Origin: Linyphia triangularis
Taxonomy: Eukaryota > Arthropoda > Arachnida > Araneae > Linyphiidae
Length of the DNA: 64,000 nucleotides
Assembly (NCBI GenBank): GCA_963978545.1
Contig: OZ021732.1
Coordinates: forward strand, 50,387,214-50,451,213
Reading direction: 5' to 3'
The stretch's first letter is position 1. Every line of letters starts with the position of its first letter. Below the pieces are notes generated by a model that was given only the letters and a program-made list of their open reading frames with translations, was not told the origin of the DNA and searched no databases. A program made the translations under genes and the position numbers. This document shows, in pieces, positions 26,301-41,300 of this stretch.

Positions 26301-29300
26301 GTCATATGGCCCGCTTTTTAAAGTTAGTGGTGAACGCACGCTGCTTTAGACGAAATTCAATGGCTTTTTTGTCACAAAACTTTTAAGTGGAGCTTTTAAT
26401 ATTCTGCATTGGGGGTTAAGCTATGGAAAATAGGTTTGCTAGTTTTGACTTGGAATTTTTTTCACCTACAGTGATCTGTATTTTTTTAGCTGTGAATCTT
26501 AATGCCCGATTTTGAGTTGCTAGTACAAAATGTTCAGCTTTATTAGCAATTTGTTTTCTTATTAGCACTCTTGCACTTCTTTTAAGAGCTACACTTCAAT
26601 AACATATTAATATCAAAATGTATAAATCAATATTTTGGTACATATTATTATAAATAGCTCAATTGATATGCATAGGCTTAATTAGAAAGATTGCTTAGTC
26701 ATTATAACATTGAACTAAAACTGAACCAAGAGAATTCCTTAAAAAATAAATATATTTATATATATTCATTCAAATTATTTACATTTACTTTGGACAGTTT
26801 TGAAACCATTTGTAAATAAATGTTTTATTTTTTACCGGAAGTTTATTAGTATTCTATGGAACATTCTCCATCAATACCTTAAGTTCTATCCTTTTGGTAA
26901 CTTACGTTAAAAATTTAAGTTATTGCATAATTAATTATAAAGATATATAAGAAATAAAAGTATAGATTTTTGTTAAGTACATATCCAAAACTTAGAAAAA
27001 TTTATATTAGCAAATATCTGTTACGTTTTTTTTAACATTATATGAAAGTAAACACATTTCTGGTAACTTACGTTAGATGAAACAATCCATTTTAAAATCA
27101 ATGATATATAAGAATTTAATCATTGAAAAACTTGTTTAAACCGTTTTTACTATTTACTTAAGATAATATAATTATTTAAAAACCCTTAGTATAACTGTGG
27201 GCAAAAAAATAAATTACTTTACAAACTTTTAAAATCGCACTTCCCACCCATCAAAACAGAACAAACATGACCATAATTCGAGAGAGTTTTCAACTTATAG
27301 AAATTAACGTATTAAAAAAAAAAAAAAAAAGCAAACTACTAAGAATGAACAAAAATTCTGTAAATACATTTTATTAAAATTTTAATTTTTACAAGTTTTT
27401 TTCCTCTTTGCATGAAATGACCCTCGTGTTCTTTATATATGATTGTTCCTTGTAGATAACATGTTGCTGCCATTTGTTGGCAGTGAGGACGATTGAGTAC
27501 TAAAGCAGAAGGGAGTGAAAGTCAATAATATGAATGCTAATGCATCCGCAAATTATACTCATTCCTATTCTAGATAAAAGAAATTACCAACATCCATCAT
27601 CTCAGTGAGCTGAGAGTGTTAAATATATCATCAAATCAACTTACTCATATAAGTGGAATGAGAGGCTTGAAATCTCTGGTGGAGTTAAATCTGTGTAAGA
27701 ATTCTATCTCTGAAGTGGTGAGTTTAAAGTTTTCTGAAAAAAAAAATCCCTTTGCATTAAAAAAAAACTTTCTTTTTCCTCATTTTAGGATTTTTCTCAT
27801 TAGACACAAATTATTTTTAAACAACCAATCTATTTAAGTTGTAATATTTCAAAATGAAGTTGACAATGTACTCCAAAAATATGTGATGTTGAAGTACCCA
27901 TTTTGGTATTTCAGAATGAAGTAGATGTCTTACCACGATTGCAAAGATTATTTTTAGCTCAGAATTCCATCGAAAGGTATTTGAGTTTTATATGTTTATG
28001 AAGGTAGTAAGTTAAAGTACAGAAAATACATCTATTCTTGTTTTTTATTTTAAATGTTAACCATTATTTATAAAAATGGAAGCTTTCAATTATATGCTAT
28101 AAGCATGGTTTAAATCAATTAGTTTAAACCAAATGGTGTTTTTTTTTTTTTTTTTCAATAAAAAACCCATTTTTTAAAAAAAAAATTTTAAAGAATAATT
28201 TAAAATTGTATTTTTATTTATAATTAGTTTTTTCATATTGTTTGATATTGTAAATGACTTCTATTTTTAACTGAACAACTCAATTTTTCCTTCTATTATT
28301 TTTTAAGAAAATAATTGCCTAAATGAAAAATCATATGATGAATACTATAGATAGAATATAATAAGTTCTAATTTATTTTAAAATAAATCTTGTAATTAAA
28401 GACCATTGAAGTGTTTATAAGTATCAACAATACATTTTTATATTAAACTAATAGATATATTAATGTTTTAAAATAATTCAAAATTATTAATTAAACTTAA
28501 ATTATAAGAGGCATTTTAAATTTGCTTCTAAAATAGAGGTTTTGTGTTTTAACAACTTATTTCTAAACATCAAAAATGTCATTTTGAACAATTTATCACA
28601 ATTACTGATGAATCTAAGATCCATATTATATGTATTGTGTAGTAAAAAATTACTATTGTATTAAATTGTATACATTAAATTTAAAAAATAGTATCGCTAA
28701 ATAAAAAATTTAAATTTAATATGATTTGAATGTTCACATAAGTAGCAACAATTATTTACTTAGTTTAAATTATTTTCAAAAGAATGCTATCTGAACATTA
28801 ATTATTCTAGTTAATGTCACATTTTATCTATAAGTATGTATAGCACATATTTAGAAAAGGATTTAAAAAAAAAAAAAAAAAAAAAAAACTGGTTTAAATA
28901 AAAAAAAACTGGTTAAAAAAAAAAATTGGGGGGGGGGGGTTAGAAGAGGAAAAAACCCTGGTTTTTTTGGGGGGGTTTCTAACTCTAACTATAAAAATAT
29001 TTGATACATAATCATATCACAATTCTATGTCACTATGTTGTCTAATCTTTAACATTAAAGTAATTAACATATTGTACTTAATGGATATAATCTTTTACCA
29101 AAATGCCTTGTATCTTCTACTTCCAGTTAAGATTTTGAATGCTTATTACTATGAGTAAATTTTTAAACATCTGCAAGTAAAATTATTACTGTTATGAAAC
29201 AATAAATTTGATGTTATACTAAATTAAAAGCAAAATCCTTCTAGTGACATTAATTATTATTTGAAAAATTTATATAAAAAAAATGTTACTTCAAGTTAGC

Positions 29301-32300
29301 ATGTGTTGTGTCAATTGATTACTAATGCATTAATGAGCCCGTTATCTAACAAGCCAATTATAGAACATAAATCCTTCATCCATAATAGACCATTATAGTC
29401 TCTACTAAATTTAGTTATTGTTTTGAAATCTTACATTTTTCCCTAAACATCTGATAGTAAGATCAATATTCTATCCAATCATGTTCAAATTGCAGAGTTT
29501 AAATCCTAAGGAGTCTAGAGTGCTTATTATAGTTCAGAACTCGGATGTTTTCTAATCCATTGGTCGTTTAGTCCTTTGGCACTCATGATAGTTGTGTCCA
29601 ACTCATTTGAACCTTTTAAGATGAATGTAGTGTAACACTAAATTTTATATTATGTAAACCCAAACTTTGAAGGTTACAGAAAACAAAACAATCTTCCAAA
29701 ATAACTTTTCTCACAGTGAAATTAAAAATAGTTTTACATTGTTATGTGAACAATTGTGACTACCAGCTCTGAATGGGCTAAAAGTTTCTTAAAATAAATG
29801 GTTTGCTTGTGAACTGTTTCCACAGGTTTGAAGATATGTACTGTGTGGGCAACATTCCATTACTTTGTGATTTAACATTAGAAGGCTGCCCCTTAACTGC
29901 ATTTCCAAACTATCGACACCTTATCCTGCATAACATTCCACAACTGAAGGTGCTGGACACAAGACGAGCTTTGGTATTCACCTGATCACTAATACTCTTG
30001 GAAGAATGCAGTGCAGGATTACTTAAAATGGAAATTTTAGATTTAATAACATTTTCCTGAATTTATCTTAGCAGCTTTTTTATTTTATTAATTAAAAAAA
30101 AATAAAAATTGTTGGGTACTGGTTATAAAAATTACTTTTTTCCCCCACATCCCTCACTATATTTCTTTATGGTTTGAAAAGTTGATTTCAGTAAAGTATT
30201 GGATAAAATATGTATACATAATTTTTAAGAAAACAGCATTTAGTAATGACAGAGTGGCCACAGAACCGGGAAAACCTGGAAATTGAGGAAATGTCAGGGA
30301 ACTTTTTAAAATTTCAAGAAAATCAGGGAAATTTTGTATTGTTAAAGTCACGTTTATCCATATTTTGGCGCTATTTACATGGAGATTTGTAGTGGTAAGC
30401 CATTACAAGTTTATTTTACAGAATAATTTAAACTTTTCATTACCAGCAAAACTATTTTTTTTAAAAATTGCATATTATCTCTTTAGCATACATGTTTTAT
30501 TTGATCAAGGTGTCTAGACATATGGAAAACCTAAGAAAATTTAGGAAATTTAAAAAAAAGTTTGCCCTAAAATCAGGGAATTTTTTAGAAATCTGTCGGG
30601 GAAATCGGGAACTTTTTTTCCTGAATTTTGTGGCCACCCTGAATGAGTTTGAAAGAGGAAAGTTAATACTTTTTATTTTGCGAGCTGTTGATTTGGTCAC
30701 TAGATTGACTATTTCTTACATTCGAACCAACTTCAGTTAAAGTTATCCATAATCCTGCATTGCATAAATCCTAACTAATCATTTCCAGCAACATTGCTTT
30801 GCATGCAATGCATTTATTAACATTGTATACTGGAAAATAATCACATTGACCATATAATTTATTAATTCGTGCTTATAATCCTTATTCTTACTAATTCTAA
30901 TAATTTGCCTAAAGTTGAAAAGCTAATTTAATCACAGTATTTTAGTAATTCTTCATTTCTTTGGAACTGATGGCTGTACTTGGATGTGATATATTTATTT
31001 ACTTTTAGTGTGCATTGTTTTGAATTTTGTACAATGCTGTCCTTTAAAATCCTTTAATCATTCCCTATTAACATTTCTTTAAATTTCTGCATTAGTGCTA
31101 GTAATTAATATATTAAATTCTCAAAATTATGTTGAGTAAATTTTATGGTAAGGTATCATAAAATGTTTAAAATTCTAGCTTCACAACTTATATTTTAAAG
31201 GATGAAGAAAGACGCACAGCTCATGCTTTAATGCGAAAAGAAGAACATAGGAGGCAAGAGGGCATAAGATTAGCTAAAGTAAAAGTGAGTGGTGCTATCT
31301 TTTTTCATGAAAATCCTGTCAATTGTAAGAACATAATAAATTTCTGTGTTTTTTTTTTTAGGATTTGATGTGTTTCAATACTTATTTAGTTTCAAATTAA
31401 TGCTTCCATTATATAACTGTTTACAACAAATGTTGATGATTTTTTTTTAATCAAGAGGCTGAACGTTATGGAAAGGTTTGGATAAGTAATTTTGAAGAAA
31501 CACTATTTTTTATAATTATTTAAATAACTTGGTATCTGCAGAGAATGGATGAATACTGTCCTGACTAAAAGAAATGGCTTGTTTTGATTCAATTAATGAT
31601 AATAATCATTTGATAAGTGTAGGTTGATAATACTCTTATTCCTGACAACTTATTCTATATCATAAATATATGCATATACTGGAGTTAATTGACTTATTCT
31701 ATTGCACCTTCAGGAAGCCAAAGTTAAAGCTATTGCTACAGCTCGTCAGTTGTGGGAAACGTCTTGTAAAGAGCCTACTTCACTTACACCTCAAGAAACA
31801 CCTTCAGCTGTATCATCTATTGCTTCTGCTGTGCCACTGCATTTACTAGCCTCAAGATACAATCGATCATTTAGTGAAGAAGAGGAGGACATGTTTTGTT
31901 CATGCTGGTAAGGTTGCAGTGTAATAATATCAAGTGGTCTTTTAACTGAAAATTCACTTCTTTTGAATAAATCTAAATGTCAACCAAAAGAATTTAGATT
32001 TCATTTAAGCCAAACACTGAGTGCCAAATTAGAGATACTTGTTTACCAAAATTATTGCAATAATTTTTTATTTTTGTTTTAAGGCATTTGCCAGATATGT
32101 GCTCTACCATTTTAGTTAAAATTATAATTTAGTTTTGTAAGTATTTTAAAAGTATTATTTGTGTAAGTATTTTTGTAAGTATTCTAAAAAGCTATGTTAA
32201 AATGCCAACCCTTTTTTTACTGGACATTATGTTGAGTTGAAGTTTCCTTTGTAAAGTTTTTAGATTGTCTTGTACTCTGGGACATCTTTCACTCTAGTTC

Positions 32301-35300
32301 ATTATAATCCTGAAAACCATGACCTCAGAATATGATAATGACAATAGGAGAGTGGAAACAACTAAGGGCTTACGAGCTTGTTTTGAAGATCCAAGCCTAG
32401 TCAGTCCATGAGCCATTTCATGATAGTTAGGAACGCAGACCTATCTAGCTAATTTAAATCATACTTGCATCCAAGAACAAGTTTAGAATCAAGTGCTTTT
32501 AGTGCTTGGGTATCTGAAGAGATAGCAACGTGTTTATCTTGTTTTTAAATTGACAAGTTTGTGCACAGACCGAAATTGCTATAATTTCAGCTTAAAAAAA
32601 AGTGTTAGTTTTAATATTTCGAACTGCTAAATAGTTTGCGAAATGCAATAATTTTCCATATTTTATGAATAAATACAAATGGTTTTTTCCAATGCATAAT
32701 AAATAAAGTTGTATTTAATATTTCCTTTAGTGGTGGTCAAGGTAATGATTGTAATGAATGTGAAGGTGGAAGACCTAGAGTTATTACAAATGGAATAATT
32801 CAAAAATCAAAGAAGCCAAAATCAAGATCTCAAAAGAGAGGTCAAGATTCTAAAGCAAGGTAATTTAATTAAATATGTTTCATGAATGTATTTAAATATT
32901 TATGTTATTGAACAACAAACTGTTTTTATATTAAACATAATGATAGAGATAACTCTTAGTTCTTCAGTTACATGTTTTAAAAATTTTAATAAATCCATTT
33001 TTCTCTCGACTGTGATAATGTGGTCTTGTATTTTGCTAAAGTTATCTTGCAAAAAATATGTGTATTTAATTAAACGTCTGTTCATTCATGGCGTTTTATT
33101 TTAATTTATTTTTTGATCTTTTGTGTACTTGAAGGAATTTGTTTTTAAATTTTTAATTTAGTACTTCCTTCTTTTTGTGAAACAAATATTAACGAAGCAA
33201 TGATTTTTTTTTTTTAGTAAAATATCTCAGCTTGGTAATTTAATCAAAAGATTTTTTCAACCATCCTAAGAAAAAAAATACTACTTATTATTTTCCTCTT
33301 ACTGTTGTAATACATCAAAATATGCAATCCCCCCCTTTCCCCGCACCTTTTTTTCCCCCTTCATTATAACCTACCATGCTTTATATAGAGTAGTGCTCAT
33401 TGAATTGGCTATACTAATAGATTACATAGTTTCCAGAGTTATTCAAAGTGTTGTGTGGTCAACTATCAAGTATATTCGTTATTTATTTATTGAAAGTAAC
33501 CCTTCTAGTTTTAAAAATAAAGTTTTAAAAGGAAATTTTTTGAAGTGTTCAATCCTGTATTTAAAATTATTTGTGCGACACAAGAGTATTTTATTAGTAT
33601 TTGTTATACGTACTTGATAAAAAAAGCTCGTGTCTTGAATTTGAATATGATTTTAAAGATTTCTAGTAAATATTCACTTGATGATGTATAATTTGTCCAT
33701 GAAATTTAAAATAAAATTGCTTGTGAGGGTATACATGGAGAAACTAAGATTGTTAGACCAAGTATGAAAATGTAAGTAAACATTTATTTGAATTCTTCTA
33801 ATAAAAGCTTAACTTTTAAAAAGTACACAACAATTCCTAATTTTTACTTTAGAATTTTATTTTGTTTAAAAATGACAATTGGAGAATTCAGAAAGGAATA
33901 GTAATGTAAATAGTCAAGTGGTTGCTACTTTTTTTTTTTAAATAAGGGTTTCCCGTTTTTGTATTTATCACTCTTAATTTTGTTGGCTGTTTTTTTCATA
34001 CAATCACTACATTAAAATATATTTTACACAACTTCTAGACTTATAATTCAACACTCCTGCATTCTTTTATTCCAGAAATATTAACATCTACTTTTAAAAC
34101 CAAAAACAACTGATTAAGAAGAAAAACGGTCAAACACTATTATTATAAGGAGTGGAATTCACTTCTTGCCACTTATACTCTTCAAAGTTCTGTAGGGAAG
34201 GGGAGCTAAACGGCTCGCGAAAATTCTCCCAGATGTTACTGTAGTTCTATTTAGTATAGCTCAATGATAGTGCTATAAAGCCATACATTGGTTTTTGCTT
34301 CAGTGTTAAGAAATTGACGTTTTAGTTTTTTATAAACATACTTTTATACTTTTTACTACATTCATTGTTATATAAGACACTACATTTATTTTTCTGCAGC
34401 AAGAAAATTCGGCCTTCTCTATCCCTGGATCTAGAAATTGCAGACTCTAAGCTCACATACTTAGCCGAAGTGGAATTCGGAAATTTGCAGCTATATGGAC
34501 CTGGTGCTGTGGCTGCTACAATAAGCCACGCATGGGCTCCACAAACCCTTTCGCTCATACATACTGTATGCTTCCACTTTGTTGTTTTTGATGACATTGC
34601 CTATTTACTTGGCAAACTCAAGACACAATTCCCAAACATCGAAGTAAGTTGTGTAGATTGAACTTTTTTAATAATAATTTGTACTATGTACTTGTAAGTA
34701 ATATACTTGCACATACATTTTCTAAACTTGTGTCAAAGCTTAGATGTACATAATGCATTTCTAGAATCTATTTAAATTTTTTTTTTTGTATTTCCCTTAT
34801 TCTTTTCAGGCAGCTTTATTTGAATGTGCTTGCTTAGAATCATTAGCACAATTGAATGCCCTAGGACAAATTCCTGGTCTCAAGAACTTAACAATTGAAA
34901 CTGAAGGAAATCCTATACTGCAGCTATCACTTTGGAGAATATATACAGTTTATAGGCTTAGTCCAACGATTGAACAAATCAATGGAGCCATGGTAAGGCT
35001 CATTGATAAAATTTTGTATAAATATTGTGATTCAATGTCTATTAATATTGCAACTTACTTCAATTAATGTCAGCACGCTGATTCAAACAAGTAAATAAGG
35101 AATATTCACCACAAAAAAAAAAATTTATTAGGCTTTAAAATCCACAAAAACAGCAGGAAATTTCTCTTTTTTGAAGTTTCATTGCAGCTAAGCAGGCAGA
35201 ACTGTCTATATATTTCCAAGCTCTAGTCATGTATGCTCCATGCATCATAACCAAAGTAGACAATTGTTGGTTTCGATTATGGCTAATATTCTATTATTTT

Positions 35301-38300
35301 TCTTTATACATAAAAGTAAACAGAAACATTTTACATTTTCATGTGGTTATTCAAGTCTGCTTGTTTGATTTAGCAAAAAAAAAGTTTTTAAAAGTTGTGG
35401 GAAATATTTAACATTTTTGTTATGTGACAAAGAGAAACTTTTAATTTGGAAATTTATCTTTTTAATAAAACAGTATCTGCCTCTTTCTGATAATCTATAA
35501 AAAATAACTTTCAGTAATAGAGAATGGAACAAAAATATTTTTTGCAATATATATCCAACTAGCTGCGTGGCCCCCCATTGCGGTTACCCATCATTGGCGC
35601 ATTGGTCCCAGCTTTTGGCACTTCGCTTTCAGAAAGGTTCATTGATATGCAAAACCAAGCTCGCTTCGCTCGCTAAAAATTTTATTGTAACTAATACAGC
35701 TCGCTGAAAAGTTTAATTGTTACGCAAACACTGCTTGCTTTGCTTACTGAAAAGTTCATTGACACAAAAGCACAGGCTCATTCACTCGTTGAAAGGTTCA
35801 TTGCAAACACAAGCTTGCTTTGTTCGATGGAAGGTTCATTGTTCTGCAAGCATGGGCTCGCTGATAGGTTCATTGCTGCATAAGCTCACTTCACTCACTA
35901 AAAATCCATTTCTATGTAAACCTTTAATATTAGAACCCCTTCCCTTGTAGAGAAAAAAAAAAAATTGCCTGTTAATACAATAATACAACATCCCTTTGAG
36001 AACATTTTAGCACTTGTTTGTGAAAAGCAAAATTAGAAGGCCAAATCGTCTACCTATGTTGAAATTTTCTGAGCTCTAGACATTTTAGAAGTCGCTTTTG
36101 TGAAAATATTATAAAACAAATTAAAGAAGTTCGGTTTTTCTGAAGTTCAATACTATTTGTGTTAAAAATTTCAGAGCAGTAGCCCTATTAGAAATCGTTT
36201 TGTAAAATATTTAATTAATTTTTTAAAATAATTAAAAACCTAATCAAAATATTAACATTCTATTTTTCAAAAGTTCAATTAGAAAGCTAAAACTACCTAT
36301 GTTGAAAATTTCAGAGCTCTACGTTTATATTAAGTAGCTTTCTATAGATCCAAAGACAGCTTGTTTTATTATTATAGATTTTGTTTATAACCCTTAACCA
36401 GCCAGCTTATACCAGCCAAAATAATAAAAGTTTAATTATTTTTTTGCCATAAATGTTTTTTGAAAGTTGGCATTGGGGAGAGTGTTTTTGATTCTTCTGG
36501 AGTTTTTCTTGCAGTTTTGTGAGGCAATAAATGTTTAGGGAAATTTTGTTTTTTATGAGAAGGCGGTGTTATGTTTTTAAAAGCGGATTTTTTTTTCATA
36601 GGGGAAATTTAAACAGGAAATAGGTTATATATTTTCAAAGGGAAGAAGGGTATGATTGTAGCTTTTTTTCTTTTTGCATGGAAGAATTTGTTTTAATAAT
36701 GAATAGGTTTAAATTGTTTGTGTTGTATTAATGGATGTTTTTGTAGCCGTGTACATTTTAGCAAACAAAGCGAGCCTGAGTTTGTATAGAACCGTATAGC
36801 AAGCAAAAAGAGCTTATTGTGTTGTGTAGTAATGAATCAATAGCGAATGGTTTGCACAGTGTCAAAAACTAAAATCTAAACACATTAAAGATTCTCTGCA
36901 ATACATGGCCACACAGCTAGTAGAATTATTCAATAGTAACTTAGAAACTTTAAAGGCTCTATGCAACAATCTCGTTACTTAAATAGCTTGCAAATATTAC
37001 ACATAGAATTTAACACAACTTTTTATATTGTATCTTAAGTTTATTTTTTGACTTAGTTGGTTCATAAATTCTGTTTATATTTCTATGAATGTTAATTGTT
37101 ATATTTTAGAAAGCTAAACTTCTTATACTTATCTGTAAGGGTTAATTTTTCTTATTTCTTAATATAAATTGAGTAAACTTCTCAGGTGACAGAATTGGAA
37201 AGAAATAAAGCTGAAGAAATCTTTGGTGGGCTAGGATTTGCTGCTTCGCTGTTATTACCGAAATATAGGTTATCATCTTTATTGAACAGCCCAAGGTAAA
37301 TTAATTAGGTTACTGATTTTATTCATACATTACATGCATTTTGTGTGATCATACCATAATTTTATTGATTTTTTTATTGTGAAAAAAGCATGACTCTCAC
37401 AAATGGTCAAATTCTAATTTAAGTTGCATTGAAAATTAGTTTAAGTTGCTCCTTAGCTTTCCCTTTTGTAATCAACTAGGCTTGATGTTTAACACTTTTT
37501 TTTTTATTACAGAGTGAAACAAATGTTTCTTAAAGAAAAGGGTTACTCACCAAATAGCCTACAGAGACAACCAGATTCTCAAGTAGCTGCTGAAGTAATG
37601 AAAGCAACATTTACTTATAATCCTGATTTTGAGGCAAGTAAAAAACTAAATATTATAAACCATATGTCCAACATCGTTTCAGCCGACCAAATGGTATAAT
37701 AGTTAGCATACTAGCTTCTAGACTGCGAGGTTGCAGGTTCGAGTCCCGTGTAAGGCATGGGTGTTTGTAAATGTATATTGGCTTGTCAAATGACGAATGT
37801 TTCGGCACATTATAGCCCTCGTGTTGCTGACGGCGCCAGATAATATGAAAACAACCAACCAACATCGTTTCAGATATATTTTAGCTTTGCCATTTTTGTA
37901 AGCCAAAATCCCACACTTTTTTTGTAATTTTCAAGTTTTTGTATGGGAATTCAATTTATTTAGATGCAGGGTGTAAAAAAAATATATACATTTCTTGTAT
38001 TTAGTAAAATTAGCCAATTAAAAACTCGGCAGTGTGTAAACAACTAAAAATAACGTTCAGGATTAGTTTTTCATAAGCATGTGTATATATTTTGTATATT
38101 TAAGCAATAAATGCATTTTAAAAAGCAAATAAATCCAAATCGTAGTATAAAATTATTACATTACCTTCAAATAAATACATTTTCCAAGTACACTTAGATT
38201 TATTTTTATAAGTATTTTTTCAATAACTTTTATAATTTAGTTTTAAAAAGTAAACAGGGTGTCCACAGATCGGGAATATTGGGAAAAGTCAGGGAATTCG

Positions 38301-41300
38301 GCATTTCGGGAAAAATCAGGAAATTGTCAAGGATTTTGTCAAAAAGTTTGAAGGAAATTTCCGAAATTAAAATGAAACTTTTGATTTTAACAATTAAAGG
38401 TACACTGCTACCAAAGTCAATTTGAAAAAAAAAAAGAAGAAAAAGTTTATATTAAAAAAAAAGTCAAAATTCGGACTGCAAGACCGACCACGTAACCTCT
38501 CGCATTAAAATTTCCTGACAATCACTGGACCTGCTTGCGTTCAAAAATCACCAATTCTCAAATCGCCAATGGAATTACTACATTTCTTCCTCATTTTTCT
38601 CTTATATTATAGTAGTCTATCGGCATTATTTACTTTGGTATGTGATGGTCATTTTTTCTGAACGTTACGGTGGTAAAATGGCCAATATTGTCCTGATTAT
38701 ATAGGGCAAGAAACACTTTCTTGCGTTCTGCTCATTTTCGTGATGTGTCACTGACGCTATTTCAGAGATTGCACCTGTCAGCCATGGTACAGTTATGCTG
38801 AAACACGGATTTCAGCACTTTTTGTTGTTGAAATTTCCATCATTGGGGTCGTTCAAATATTAAGTGAGCATGTTTTTGGTAATTTTTAACCCCCCCCCCC
38901 CCCTGTCAGCAAAAATAAGCAAATCGCATACCCCCCCCCCTCTATAATTACATAAGCATACGGCATACCTGCCAACTTGTACGAATCATCCGTACAATGT
39001 ACGGATTTTTACTATTTTGTACGGGTGTACGAACAGCTAAAAAAATCGTACGGATTTCACTGTAATTTTCATTTTTCCCTAAAACCGTTTTTTTTTTTTT
39101 TTTTTTTTAAATTTTTTTTTTAAATATTTTTTCAAGGCAACAACGAAACCGAAACGATTTTCCAAAGCTGCCGCATCAATCAAAACATTTATTCACACTC
39201 CAAGATTGCGCATATGTTCAGCACTAAAGCGCGTTGGCGAGGATGCATTGTTTTCTTTTCTGTTGCCGACTAGATCTGGCAAACCAAACCACTGCTTCGA
39301 TTTTTCGGGCTACAAGTTAATAAAGAAGCAGAAAACCGAAAGTGCTTTGGTTTTTTAATTCTACTTTCTTTTGGACTGGACTCCAAAACGTAATAATAGT
39401 ACTGGACTTGCGCGTAAATAATAGCACTAAACCACGGCCCCGGGGATGCACTGTTTTCATTTGTGTTGCCAACGGGACCTGGCGAACCAAACAACCATTG
39501 CTTTTCCTCAGACTTAAGAGATTAACAAAGAATCTGTAAACCAAAAATGCTTTAGATTTTGGTTCTTCCTTCTGTTTGGACCGTACAATAATGTTGCGCG
39601 TATATAATAAAAGCACTTAAGCGCGGCGCCGGAAGTTCATTGTTTTCATCTGTGTTGCCGACGGGATTTGGCGAAACAAGCAACTGTTTCGTTGTCTCGA
39701 ACTTTAGATATTAATAAAGTAGAAAACTGAAAGTGCTTTAGTTTTTTTTTATTCTTTCTTCTTTTGGACCGTACTCCAACGCTGCGCACTAAATCGCGAC
39801 GCCGCCGTTTTCAATTGTTTTGGCGGCACTCGCCGAACGACTATTTCGTTTTCTCGGACTTTAGAGATTAAAGCACTTTCGGTTTTCAGCTTCTTTGTTA
39901 GTCTTAATTATTTATTTTAAAATATCCAAGTTAAACAATCCTGGTTTTAAGATTCAAGAAAATATCAAGTTTTTTTGGAGTTTACTTCAAACCAAGGGGT
40001 TTACTTCTAATCATCAGAAATTCAAACAAAGAAACAAATTTTGCATTCTGCTCTATCTATGCATCTGATATTAAGATTTCTCATGAAGGATTTACTGATG
40101 TCGAAGTTCATATCAATTCTAAAAGCACAGTGACAACATCAAATGTAATAATAAGAATTCGAAAGCCTGCATAATTGATATTTGTGCGTGTGATTAAACA
40201 CTTTGAATACCACAACTCATTGTATGTTTCACTAGAGTTTTTGTGTCATAAAGCATGTTTTATTTAGGTGTAATGTAGACTAAATCTTAAACCTCATCAG
40301 AGATTTCATAGTAAAGTTTAAATTTGATTTATTTTTAAATCCAAGTTAGTTTTTTATTTTATAATTTCCATTTTGTGCTAAAATGTAACAATTTGTTATA
40401 TTTGAGAGCAATTTAATATTCTGTAATTTTTTATTTTTTTTTGTGCATTTGTTATAAAATTACTATTATTTCTATATTACATTCATAAATATTGTCGCTA
40501 TTTGACTTTCATAGGAATGCAAATATTTGTTCCGTAAAAATTGTACTAATTTGAAAATGCCAATGTTGGCAGGTATGATACGGTCCCCCCCCCCCCCCCT
40601 CCCCCATTGCTCCTGATTTTTTTTTTTTTTGTTACGTTAATAATCTAAAAAAAAAGTTAGGATTCAATGCAAATAATGAACTTTAACTCTCCTTAAAAGG
40701 GAAAAAAATGTATATTTTTAATTTTTTATAAATCTTAAGTTTATCACAATTTTAATGGCACATAAATGTAATTTTCATAATCAATTAAGTCTATCTAGTC
40801 AGATGTTATCCAGGGTTGCTCTAGCCAGTTTTTAATGTCTGAAATTATAGGGCTTCTGACATCTGATGTTATTGCTTCATCACTTGTTTCGCACAAGGAA
40901 TCTGGGCAAACTTCCTCTTCGCTTATCCACTCGGTATCTTCCATGCCTTCTACATAATTGATGACGCACATCAGTTCATTTGCTCGACGAGCAGCAATTC
41001 TCATAGGCCGAACTAGGCAGGCTCTTTGGCTATTTTCGCCATGAACAATTTTCTTATGACGAATTGTCGATTTTAGTGAAGGGTGGTACAAACCACATTT
41101 CCCACAAGTCCTTGCAGACAATTGTGGTTTGATGGACTGACAAAAATAGTCATATGGCATTTTTAAAAATCCCCCCAGGGGGACATGCAGGTTCAAGCTT
41201 AGCCGGAGACGTAATTCCAGGAATTCCCCTTCCTCACTTGGTATTAAATCGTGTGGTGTTTGGGCCATTTTGATAGGTGGAGGTATAAAGCGTTCTTTTA

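Noticed and set aside
28860..28980. A, G and T homopolymer block as a functional structure
   Set aside because: Long mixed homopolymers in an AT-rich intron are more likely low-complexity sequence or an assembly weakness.
31458..31475. 18-base micro-exon of LRRC49 (AERYGK)
   Set aside because: It would be in frame, but exons 7 and 8 joined directly give the same spacing as vertebrate LRRC49 between EERR and ARQ.W, so no exon is needed.
37683..37760. tRNA gene (box A and box B motifs)
   Set aside because: The same head and a 100-bp body recur at 57903 with target duplications, so these are SINEs, and the cloverleaf stems do not pair well.
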